Assembly: GCF_002157225.2 (NCBI RefSeq) | Contig: NZ_CP020038.1 | Location: 1,015,001-1,079,000 of the forward strand | Length of the DNA: 64,000 nucleotides | DNA from: Agarilytica rhodophyticola | GTDB taxonomy: Bacteria; Pseudomonadota; Gammaproteobacteria; Pseudomonadales; Cellvibrionaceae | Direction of reading: 5' to 3' | Shown here: in pieces, positions 19,831 through 28,256 of the stretch | Numbering within the stretch: position 1 is the first letter of the stretch | Layout of the letters: each line of letters opens with the position of its first letter | Position numbers and translations under genes: made by a program | Notes under the pieces: generated by a model | Database searches by the model: none | Told to the model about the DNA's origin: nothing | What the model saw: the letters and a program-made list of their open reading frames with translations, nothing else

Positions 19831-19882
19831 GCGATCTTTTTTCTATTGTGTATTTTTTACTTTTTAGAAAAGAAGATGGCTT

Positions 19883-21079
19883 ATGCGTGTTTTATTATTT
19901 TTGATTATGGTTCTTACTTCTTCAGTCTGGTCGGCTGAAGATATTTATCTATGCCCAATGCATCCTCACATCAGTGGTGAGCAAGGTGACACTTGTCCCG
20001 TTTGTGGTATGACTCTAGTGCCGAAAGTGAACGATTTGAGCAATGATGCAGATGCAATGGCTGCTTCAGAGGGTAAGGAGATCAGCTTTCGTATTGATCC
20101 ATCTTATGTTCATGTATTGGGAGTTAAGGTGGATAAGGTTGGCTATCATGAATTTGGCCGCAATATTCGTGCTTTTGGACTGATCTCGCCAAGCACTCGC
20201 CTCGAATACACCTTCGCAATTAAAGAAGAAGGCTGGGTGGAAGATCTTTTTGCTAGTGCTATTGGTGACGTTGTTAATAAAGGAGAGGTACTCTTTAGTC
20301 TGTACAGCCCAGCGATTATTGAAGCCCAGTCGGATTATTTGATTGGACAAGGAAAAGCAAATCCAGAACAAATTCTGCACTTGGCTGGTATGGATAAAAA
20401 AGCTATTGCGTTGTTTAAAAAACAGCGACTTATCCAGGAGCATATCCCTTTTCATTCACCAATAAATGGTGTCGTGACACAACTTAATGTGAGGCGTGGG
20501 TCATTTTTAGCAAAGGGAAGTGTGGCCATGACGATTCAAAATTTTTCCAAGGTATGGGTAAACGCGGATGTGCCACTGCGCGACGCTAAATTTTTAAACG
20601 CTGGCGGTTCAGCTAGCATCATATTACCGGAAAGTGGCGAGCGATATTCTGCAATCGTCGATCACATTCATCCTATAAATAATCCTCAAAGTCGCACGGC
20701 CACAGTTAGGCTTGTTATAGATAATCCCATAAGAAGATTGAGGCCTGAAACCTATGTTGACATTATTTTTGATGCCGACGTGGAACGGCGTTTAGCTGTT
20801 GCTGCTGAAGCGGTGTTGTATAGCCAGCGCGGAGCTTATGTAATAGAGGATCTTGGGGAAGGGCGTTACCGCCCTGTTGAAGTTGAAACAGGAATAACAT
20901 CTTCAGGAATGACGGAAATAAAAAGAGGACTGCTTGCAGATCAATCTGTCGTGAGATCCGGACAATTTATGCTAGACGCTGAAAGTAACCTTCGCAGTGG
21001 TATGACCTTGATGGAACATCATGATAACGCTGAGGCTAGTCATAAGCAGCATAAGGAGATGTCTGATCATGTCCACTAA
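19883..21079 (+). CDS. CusB-like RND efflux periplasmic adaptor with metal-binding domain
   Basis: This membrane-fusion protein should link the inner-membrane RND pump to an outer-membrane channel. After a signal peptide (about residues 1-17) is a heavy-metal-binding domain with YLCPMHPHISGEQGDTCPVCGM (two Cys-x-Met/Cys clusters, about 20-45). The rest is a standard CusB fold with hairpin, lipoyl (GVVTQLNVRRGSFL) and beta-barrel domains. The C-terminus is His- and Met-rich (MEHHDNAEASHKQHKEM). It overlaps the pump gene by 11 bases. Copper or silver export is inferred from family; no CusC-type channel or CusF is present in the window. Confidence 0.9.
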   Translation: MRVLLFLIMVLTSSVWSAEDIYLCPMHPHISGEQGDTCPVCGMTLVPKVNDLSNDADAMAASEGKEISFRIDPSYVHVLGVKVDKVGYHEFGRNIRAFGLISPSTRLEYTFAIKEEGWVEDLFASAIGDVVNKGEVLFSLYSPAIIEAQSDYLIGQGKANPEQILHLAGMDKKAIALFKKQRLIQEHIPFHSPINGVVTQLNVRRGSFLAKGSVAMTIQNFSKVWVNADVPLRDAKFLNAGGSASIILPESGERYSAIVDHIHPINNPQSRTATVRLVIDNPIRRLRPETYVDIIFDADVERRLAVAAEAVLYSQRGAYVIEDLGEGRYRPVEVETGITSSGMTEIKRGLLADQSVVRSGQFMLDAESNLRSGMTLMEHHDNAEASHKQHKEMSDHVH

Positions 21080-24000
21080 GGATCAACCTAAAAGTGATCG
21101 ATTCCTGAGAGATAATCATCAACAAGCTGATGGGATAATAGCGAGGATTATTGATTTTTCTGTAGCGAATCAATTTCTAATAATACTAGCTGCGTTCACT
21201 CTGCTCGCCGCCGGTATTATCGCTATTCAAAAAATACCCCTCGACGCTATTCCGGACTTATCGGATACACAAGTTATTATTCGCACTGATTGGCCCGGTC
21301 AAGCGCCACAAGTAATTGAAGATCAAGTCACTTACCCTCTTTCAAGCCAAATGCTCAGCTTACCAAAAACCAAAGTTGTACGAGGTTTTTCTATGTTTGG
21401 CACCAGCTTTGTTTACATTGTATTTGAGCAGGGGGTGGATATGTATTGGGCACGTAGCCGTGTTCTAGAGTCCCTATCTCAAGTGAGAAGTAATTTACCA
21501 GTAGGTGTCGATCCTGGGCTTGGCCCGGATGCCACAGGCGTGGGCTGGATTTTTCAATATGCTTTATTTGATCGCAGTAAACAGCATGACTTATCTCAAT
21601 TGAGAAGTATGCAGGACTGGTTTATACGTTTTGAACTAAGCACTGTCGATGGTGTTGCTGAAGTGGCGAGTGTTGGTGGTTTTGTTAAAGAGTTTCAAAT
21701 ATTAGTTGATCCCAATAAATTGCGAGCCTTTGATATTTCCTTACCTAGCGTTATCGACGCTGTACGCACCGCTAACCAGGAAACAGGTGGGCGAACCTTA
21801 GAAATGGCGGAAACAGAATATTTAATTCGTTCATTTGGCTATGTCGGTGGGATAGAAGATTTACAACAGGTGGCTCTGAAAAATACCGACAGTGGCATTA
21901 CCGTAACCTTAGGTGATATTGCTCGTATTGTTGAAGGCCCAGCCATCAGGCGTGGAATTACCGAGCTTAATGGTGTCGGTGAAGCAGTCGGTGGCATAGT
22001 GGTCATGCGCCCAAGTGCCAACGCCTTGGAAGTTATTACTGCGCTTAAAGAGCGTTTTGAATTAATCGAACAAGGGCTTCCTGATGGTGTTGAAGTCAAA
22101 GTTATTTATGATCGTAGCACCTTAATCCTAGGAGCTGTTAAGTATTTAAAAGATAAATTATTAGAAGAAAGCATTGTCGTTGCTTTAATAACATTTATTT
22201 TCCTATTACATGTACGCAGTGTTTTAGTGGCCATAATTACCATCCCCCTGGGGATTCTTGCAGCTTTTATTATTATGGCTGCACAAGGCATTAGTGTAAA
22301 TATTATGTCTTTAGGTGGCATTGCTATCGCCATTGGCGCCATGGTAGATGCCTCTATTGTTATGGTCGAGAACGCGCATCGAAAATTATCTTCATCAAAT
22401 TCTATACAAAGTAAAGAAGATAGGAAAAAAATATTAATTGCTGCTGCCAAAGAGGTAGGGCCAGGATTATTTTTTTCTCTATTAATTATTACGGTTTCTT
22501 TTCTTCCTGTGTTTGCTTTGACAGGGCAGTCCGCTTTGTTATTTACACCACTTGCTTATACAAAAACTTATGCGATGGCAGTGGCAGCATTACTATCAGT
22601 CACGCTCATACCCGTGCTTATGTTATTTTTTATAAGAGGAAAAATAAAGCCAGAGAGAGATAATCCTATTAACCGCTTTTTCATTGCTCTTTATAAGCCC
22701 TGTTTAAATATGGCTCTTAAATGGCGAAAAACTACCCTAGCTGTTAGTTTGCTCATTTTAGTGAGTAGTATATTTCCTATCTTTAAAACGGGAAGTGAAT
22801 TTATGCCGCCCTTATATGAGGGCAGTTTACTTTACATGCCTATGACTTTACCTGGTGTTTCGGTAACTAAAGCTCGAGAGATACTGCAAATAACTAATCG
22901 TCAAATTATGACTATGCCAGAAGTACAACATGCTTTTGCTAAAGCTGGTCGCGCCGATACTGCAACAGATCCTGCGCCGCTGTCAATGATCGAAACCTGG
23001 ATCGAATTAAAGCCTCGTTCGCAATGGCGTAAGGGAATGACACAAAAAAAATTAATTGCAGAGTTAGATCAGCGTGTGCGCTTACCAGGTATGGTAAATA
23101 GTTGGGGCTATCCCATCAAAACACGCCTTGATATGTTGACCACAGGTATTCGAACACCTATAGGAATAAAGGTTTCAGGATCTGATCTTGTCACTGTCGA
23201 TCGCTTGGCCAAAAAAATTGAAAGCATTGCCGCAAGTCTCCAAGGTACTCGCAGCGCTATTGCAGATCGTGTGGTTGGCGGCAAATACATAGAAATAAAG
23301 CCTAGGCGTCGAGAGCTTGCGCGCTATGGTATTTCGCTAGATAGGTTTCAATTAATTATTCAAACGGCTTTGGGTGGAGTGCAGTTAGACGAAGCGGTGG
23401 TGGGGCGAGAACGTTACCCTATTATGTTGCGCTATGATCGACCTTACCGCGAGCATATTAGTCAGCTCGATAATATTCTAGTGCCTGCTCCTATTGCTAA
23501 CTCTGGGTCAGGCCTACGTGCCCACACCCATGTTCCCCTGGCCGACCTCGCTGAAATCAGTATAGCGGCAGGCCCTGCCATGATTCGATCAGAAGATGCC
23601 CGTCTCAACGGTTGGGTCTTAGTTGACATTGAAGATCGTGACATGGGGTCTTATATTTCTGATCTGAAAGAGAAATTGAAAAGCATTACCCTACCTACTG
23701 GATATGCTCTGACGGTAGCAGGCCAATACGAGCAAATCGAAGAGGCTAATGAACGATTAAAAATCGCAATTCCCGCGACACTTCTGATTATTGCCACACT
23801 ATTATATTGCCATTTTGGGCATTGGAGCCGTGTCGCTTTAATTATGTTATGTATCCCTTTCGGAGTCTCAGGTGGGATATGGTGGCTTTGGTTTGCCGAT
23901 TACAATGTTTCCGTCGCTGTCGCTGTGGGCTTTATTGCTCTGGCGGGTATTGCCGTTGAAACGGTGGTGATAATGCTTATGTATATCGATCAGCAAATGC

Positions 24001-24293
24001 AGGATAATTGGCCACTGACCTTCGAGCATTTACTAGATAACGTCCGTCATGGCGCTGCTACTCGCTTGCGCCCAAAACTTATGACGGTCAGCACTATTAT
24101 TTTAGGTCTGATACCAATATTTTTAACCCAGGGCCCGGGTGCAGATGTGATGCGGCGTATCGCTTTGCCAATGATTGGCGGGATGTTTACTACTTTAATA
24201 TTAACGCTTATTCTTATTCCCGTTTTGTATGTTGTGATGATGCAGTTAAAATTGAAACTACCTCGCGTTGCTATTGGTCAAAGCAGTAATTAA
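21069..24293 (+). CDS. CusA/CzcA-type heavy metal RND efflux pump
   Basis: A 1074-residue proton-driven RND transporter of the heavy-metal efflux subfamily. The ATG at 21069 has AAGGAG at 21054-21059, and the upstream 48 bases that read in frame belong to the adaptor gene. Visible features are the first membrane helix with the proximal IPLDAIPDLSDTQV motif, the TM4 region GGIAIAIGAMVDASIVMVENAH with the proton-relay acidic residues, and the second repeat with VGFIALAGIAVETVVIM. The periplasmic Met-rich run (FMPPLYEGSLLYMPMTLPG) fits a CusA-like Cu/Ag pump. It ends the cluster; no outer-membrane channel gene follows. Confidence 0.95.
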   Translation: MSTKDQPKSDRFLRDNHQQADGIIARIIDFSVANQFLIILAAFTLLAAGIIAIQKIPLDAIPDLSDTQVIIRTDWPGQAPQVIEDQVTYPLSSQMLSLPKTKVVRGFSMFGTSFVYIVFEQGVDMYWARSRVLESLSQVRSNLPVGVDPGLGPDATGVGWIFQYALFDRSKQHDLSQLRSMQDWFIRFELSTVDGVAEVASVGGFVKEFQILVDPNKLRAFDISLPSVIDAVRTANQETGGRTLEMAETEYLIRSFGYVGGIEDLQQVALKNTDSGITVTLGDIARIVEGPAIRRGITELNGVGEAVGGIVVMRPSANALEVITALKERFELIEQGLPDGVEVKVIYDRSTLILGAVKYLKDKLLEESIVVALITFIFLLHVRSVLVAIITIPLGILAAFIIMAAQGISVNIMSLGGIAIAIGAMVDASIVMVENAHRKLSSSNSIQSKEDRKKILIAAAKEVGPGLFFSLLIITVSFLPVFALTGQSALLFTPLAYTKTYAMAVAALLSVTLIPVLMLFFIRGKIKPERDNPINRFFIALYKPCLNMALKWRKTTLAVSLLILVSSIFPIFKTGSEFMPPLYEGSLLYMPMTLPGVSVTKAREILQITNRQIMTMPEVQHAFAKAGRADTATDPAPLSMIETWIELKPRSQWRKGMTQKKLIAELDQRVRLPGMVNSWGYPIKTRLDMLTTGIRTPIGIKVSGSDLVTVDRLAKKIESIAASLQGTRSAIADRVVGGKYIEIKPRRRELARYGISLDRFQLIIQTALGGVQLDEAVVGRERYPIMLRYDRPYREHISQLDNILVPAPIANSGSGLRAHTHVPLADLAEISIAAGPAMIRSEDARLNGWVLVDIEDRDMGSYISDLKEKLKSITLPTGYALTVAGQYEQIEEANERLKIAIPATLLIIATLLYCHFGHWSRVALIMLCIPFGVSGGIWWLWFADYNVSVAVAVGFIALAGIAVETVVIMLMYIDQQMQDNWPLTFEHLLDNVRHGAATRLRPKLMTVSTIILGLIPIFLTQGPGADVMRRIALPMIGGMFTTLILTLILIPVLYVVMMQLKLKLPRVAIGQSSN

Positions 24294-24418
24294 GTCATTA
24301 CTTTAAAATTAGTTTCATATGGTCGCAAGCATTCAATTGGACGCCTAGTGTTCGGCAAGTATAATGAACTGATATTGGTTGCAACTGACCGGTTATAACA
24401 CCCAAAAAGGGGAAGTGT

Positions 24419-24925
24419 ATGAGGATTTGGAATTTACCTATGTCGACATTGGTGCCTAAAACTGCGTTGCTATCTAAAGCTGCATTGATCGTTACCTTAG
24501 TGTGCGTCCACCAAAATAGCTATAGCGAGATATTCAAATGGGTAGATGAAAATGGCAAGGTGCACTATAGTGACCAACCTCATCCCGATGATGAGCAGAA
24601 GTCTGAAAAAGTAGAAATAAAAGACCCCAACTCTTTTGAAACTAAGAAATCTCAGACTTACTATAGACGCGAGTTATCTCGTAAGAATACGCAGAATCAT
24701 AACAAACAAAACCAGCTTTCCCCAGAACAGTGCAAAGCCGCGCAGGAAGAGTATACAGAACTGACAACTGCAAAACGTCGTGGCAGAGTTATTGAATCCA
24801 AAGCATTGGTTCAAGATGGGAAGACCATGTCGAGAAGAGCACAAAATAACTTAGCAGAAAAATATCGAATTAAAATGAATAAGCAAGGATGTAATATAGC
24901 TCAAACAGAAAACATGAAGCTATAG
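24419..24925 (+). CDS. DUF4124 domain-containing exported protein
   Basis: The 168-residue protein has a long signal-like N-terminus (about residues 1-37) and then the DUF4124 motif EIFKWVDENGKVHYSDQPHP, shared by many small proteobacterial envelope proteins of unknown role. The remainder is charged and Lys/Gln-rich, with two cysteines (QCKAAQ and GCNIAQ) far apart. A strong ribosome site (GGGGAAG) precedes the ATG at 24419. It is preceded by a 125-base gap after the pump gene and followed by a long AT-rich gap. Confidence 0.85.
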   Translation: MRIWNLPMSTLVPKTALLSKAALIVTLVCVHQNSYSEIFKWVDENGKVHYSDQPHPDDEQKSEKVEIKDPNSFETKKSQTYYRRELSRKNTQNHNKQNQLSPEQCKAAQEEYTELTTAKRRGRVIESKALVQDGKTMSRRAQNNLAEKYRIKMNKQGCNIAQTENMKL

Positions 24926-25642
24926 ACATATATTTACGGTTATTATTGTCCTTGAGTCCTGAGTAGGGAAAATTTTTATACGTAAGTTACTTTAATAGTA
25001 TTCAGTATTAGAATTTTCCTGTTTTATTTAAATTTCATAGCTTCTATCAAATATTCTATTTTTGAATAAATCTGCCAAGCTCCAAAGTTTGTACTGCAAG
25101 CGGTTTCCTTTATTAAAATACATGGCTTAAAAATACTAATAGCTGCCTACTGAAATTAGTTGCTTTTAAACGCTTCAAATAAATTTTATTGGGTTTGCAT
25201 TTTTAAATGTATATGAATGGTTTTAATGTAAATATTCTATTAGCTAAAATATTTTAATTAAAAAAATTGTTAAGAAAAACTTAATTGTTTTTTACATTAC
25301 TTAACAATTACTGTTTTAATGATAACGTTATCATTGCCTCTTCACTATTCTTATGAAGAAATAATTTTTATTCTCCTAAAAACAATAGTATTGAATTTTC
25401 TATTTTCAGATTTTTTGAAATCAAAAAGTTCACATGTTATTTAATTTTTTGTGCCACTAATTTTTAGACAAAAGCCGTATTTAAAATTTTTGTGGAATTG
25501 GTCTTAACAATTTAGAACGTTTGGTTTAGTCTGGGGTTGTCATGGAAGTGCATTTAAAAAATACTACGGAATAGAATCACTATCCCTCAATGTAAATATT
25601 TTACAAGTCAAAACTTTCGATCTAACTTAGCAGGAGATTCGA
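24926..25642. other. AT-rich intergenic region with two dyads
   Basis: About 720 bases without a plausible gene. It is very AT-rich. It holds a 10-bp inverted repeat AATTGTTAAG / CTTAACAATT (25265-25274 and 25300-25309) and a perfect 18-bp palindrome at 25318-25335, listed separately. The last 20 bases hold the ribosome site AGGAG (25631-25635) of the di-heme oxidoreductase gene. Confidence 0.7.
25318..25335. promoter_or_regulatory. Perfect 18-bp operator-like palindrome
   Basis: AATGATAACGTTATCATT equals its own reverse complement. The CG-centred core TGATAACGTTATCA fits the style of LacI/GntR-family operators; its TGATAA half-sites also recall Fur boxes, but with one base fewer in the centre. 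It lies 308 bases upstream of the di-heme oxidoreductase start. Which regulator binds is unknown. Confidence 0.5.
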
Positions 25643-27169
25643 ATGAAATATATTTCTATGTATATAGCCAGTGCTGCACTCTTTGGGGCAGCATCATCTT
25701 TCGCAGTTCCAGATCTAGATGTTATTGATAGACTAGAAGAACCATTAGCAGAACATTGCACCCAGCAAGAAATTAACGCTATTAGTAATGTTCGAAGACG
25801 TTTTACTTTTACCTTCGAGTGTGGCCGACGTTTGTTTGATACGCGTTTTAACATTCTTGATGGCGGTGGTGGTAATGTAGGGAATGGTAAACGTTATTCT
25901 GGTGTTCCAAGAGCAGATTTAAATGGTTCTGATCAGTGGGCCAACCATTTTCCCCAACGACGCTCAGGCCCAGACGGAGAAGCGTGTTCTGATTGTCATG
26001 AAGAGCCTTTAGCAGGTGCCGGTGCATCTGGCTTAGATATCGTTTCCGACCCATTAAATAGTGGTAATTTAAGCGATTTTATTCAACGTAATACTACCAG
26101 TATGCTAGGGGCTGGCCCTTTGCAATTATTAGCAGAGGAGATGACTTCCGAGCTTATAGCTATTCGTGAAAGAGCAAGACGCACTGCGTGTAATAACAAT
26201 CGAGTAGTGCGAGCAGACTTGCAAACTAAGGGCGTTGAGTTTGGCTTTGTCCGCGTCGCCTGCAATCCAAGGAATGATGACACGCGAAGAGTCGCTGGGG
26301 TTAACGATGATTTAATTATCAGGCCTTTTGGTTGGAAAGGTAACCAAATGAGCCTGCGTTCATTTAATCGCGGAGCTGGACATAATGATATTGGTGTTCA
26401 GGCTGCTGAATTAGTTGGCGTTGGTGTTGATGGCGATTTTGACGGTGTCACTAATGAATTATTTATCGGCGATATGACTGGTCTTGCTATTTACCTTGCA
26501 GGACAGCCTCGTCCTGTAACGCGATTAGAGCTCGCTGATCTTGGGTTATTACAAAGATTTGGTCAAGAGCCTCTGCGTAATGGTGAGCGCGCATCTATCC
26601 GTCGTGGCGCAGCTGATTTTAGATCTGTTGGCTGTGAAAGTTGTCATCGCGCGAGCATGACCATTGATAATACTATTTACTCTGAGCCTAGCCAAACAGT
26701 AACCCATAGAGACGAAACTTTTCCATCTGGTTTGAATCCTTTATCCGTTGGTGTTAACCCTAATATCCCAGTTTCATTTGATGTGACTAGAGATGTTATT
26801 GAGAATCGTATACGTGTAGGCAATCAAACGGTAGCACTTGGTAATCTACAACGAAATAGTAGTGGACAAGGGGTATTAAATCTATTCGGAGATCTAAAGC
26901 GTCATGAAATGGGGCCAGAATTAGCTGAAGCGATACCCGATTTTGGAGTTGGTAATTCTACTTGGATAACAAAAGAATTGTGGGGCGTCGGTAGTAATGG
27001 TCCCTACCTGCATGACGGTCGTGCATCAACGTTGACGGAAGCTATCATCGCTCATGGGGGTGAAGCAGCGGCTAGTCAGAGAAGCTTTTTGGCACTATCT
27101 CGTTCGAGGCAAAATGATATTATAACTTTTCTCAATAATCTAATTTTAGTAAGAGAAGAATCTAATTAA
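25643..27169 (+). CDS. Di-heme c-type oxidoreductase (DUF1111/thiol oxidoreductase family)
   Basis: The 508-residue exported protein has a signal peptide (about residues 1-22) and two c-type heme sites, CSDCH (about residue 118) and CESCH (about 333). The C-terminal block LHDGRASTLTEAIIAHGGEA and LSRSRQNDIITFLNNLI is the signature of di-heme cytochrome peroxidase-like oxidoreductases of the DUF1111 family. GVGVDGDFDGVTNEL looks like a calcium-binding loop. The electron donor and substrate are unknown. It is flanked on both sides by long AT-rich gaps and so is probably transcribed alone. Confidence 0.9.
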   Translation: MKYISMYIASAALFGAASSFAVPDLDVIDRLEEPLAEHCTQQEINAISNVRRRFTFTFECGRRLFDTRFNILDGGGGNVGNGKRYSGVPRADLNGSDQWANHFPQRRSGPDGEACSDCHEEPLAGAGASGLDIVSDPLNSGNLSDFIQRNTTSMLGAGPLQLLAEEMTSELIAIRERARRTACNNNRVVRADLQTKGVEFGFVRVACNPRNDDTRRVAGVNDDLIIRPFGWKGNQMSLRSFNRGAGHNDIGVQAAELVGVGVDGDFDGVTNELFIGDMTGLAIYLAGQPRPVTRLELADLGLLQRFGQEPLRNGERASIRRGAADFRSVGCESCHRASMTIDNTIYSEPSQTVTHRDETFPSGLNPLSVGVNPNIPVSFDVTRDVIENRIRVGNQTVALGNLQRNSSGQGVLNLFGDLKRHEMGPELAEAIPDFGVGNSTWITKELWGVGSNGPYLHDGRASTLTEAIIAHGGEAAASQRSFLALSRSRQNDIITFLNNLILVREESN

Positions 27170-28256
27170 GCGATTTTTATTTCTATTGGAAAAGTAAAAA
27201 TACTATTTGTCTTTTAAATTGAAATTAGCAACCTTGTTTTATAATAACCAATTATAGAAGTTTATATTAGGGGAGTGGCCATAGGGATATGGCTCATTCA
27301 CGGAGTGTCAAAAAAATCTAGCTATTGTAACTCAAGAAAATGATAGTCATGAGATTTTTATTGATACTCGAATTTTTAAATATTTTTTAATGCAACTAAT
27401 TAAGATTTTGAAAAATATTATATTAAAATAAAAATATGGAGTTGGTTTCTTTTTCTTCATTAAAGGAGTTTTTTAGGTGCCAATAGGTTTGATGATATTT
27501 TTTTGAACCCTTCTTTTATTCTTCCAAATATTTTCCGTTATTTTTGGCGACATCTCTTGATGTGCTCTATGGTGCGCACCAAAAAAGTTCGCATGTAAGA
27601 TTGATTTAACTACGAAAAAATATAAATACACTTCTCATATATCGTCTAGGTATTGTTGTAGTTAAAAAATGCATCCCTGGGGGTTTTTTTGTAGAGTAAG
27701 TTTGGTCTGGCAAAGACATTATTTTTTAATGCTTTAATTTGATTGATGAAAAATATTTTTTGAGGTAGTGCGTGAGTAGATTTTACCTGGTATACCCGAG
27801 TCTGATGATGCATGTAGCTCGATAGCTTATTTCTCTACTGTTAGTTCACTACAAAAATAACTTTACATTGCGGGAAACTTCGTAAACTAGTAAATGGATA
27901 ATATTTTTTAGGATATTAAAGTGAGGTTTAAATTATCGAAACTAATGTAGTTTAAATATAAATAATATGTTATCCGAAGTGTCTGTACCTAGAAGACTGT
28001 GGCTTTTATATAAAGTCTATTGTGATATGCAATGATAAGCTAGAGGCGATGCTGTGGCTCAAAACTGATTTTCCATCCGAACGGTTTGTTGACATTTACC
28101 CCTCCTTTATCTAGCGCCTTATTAGGTCATATCTGGTTGTCCGCCAACCAAATTATTGCACGCTATCGTGCCAAGAAAATCTCATATTTAGATCGTAAAC
28201 TGCTGATAGTAGAAACCTCATAAAAAACACAAATTAAGTTAAGTAGGATTAATAAA
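27170..28256. other. Long AT-rich intergenic region
   Basis: About 1.1 kb between the di-heme oxidoreductase and the TonB-dependent receptor without a convincing reading frame. It is rich in A/T runs. A small imperfect dyad around 27276-27300 (GGCCATA and ATATGGCT) and a short stem GCACG-CTAT-CGTGC (28158-28171) are visible about 90 bases before the receptor gene. It could hold decayed coding sequence, a regulatory RNA or a long leader; nothing in it decides between these. Confidence 0.6.
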
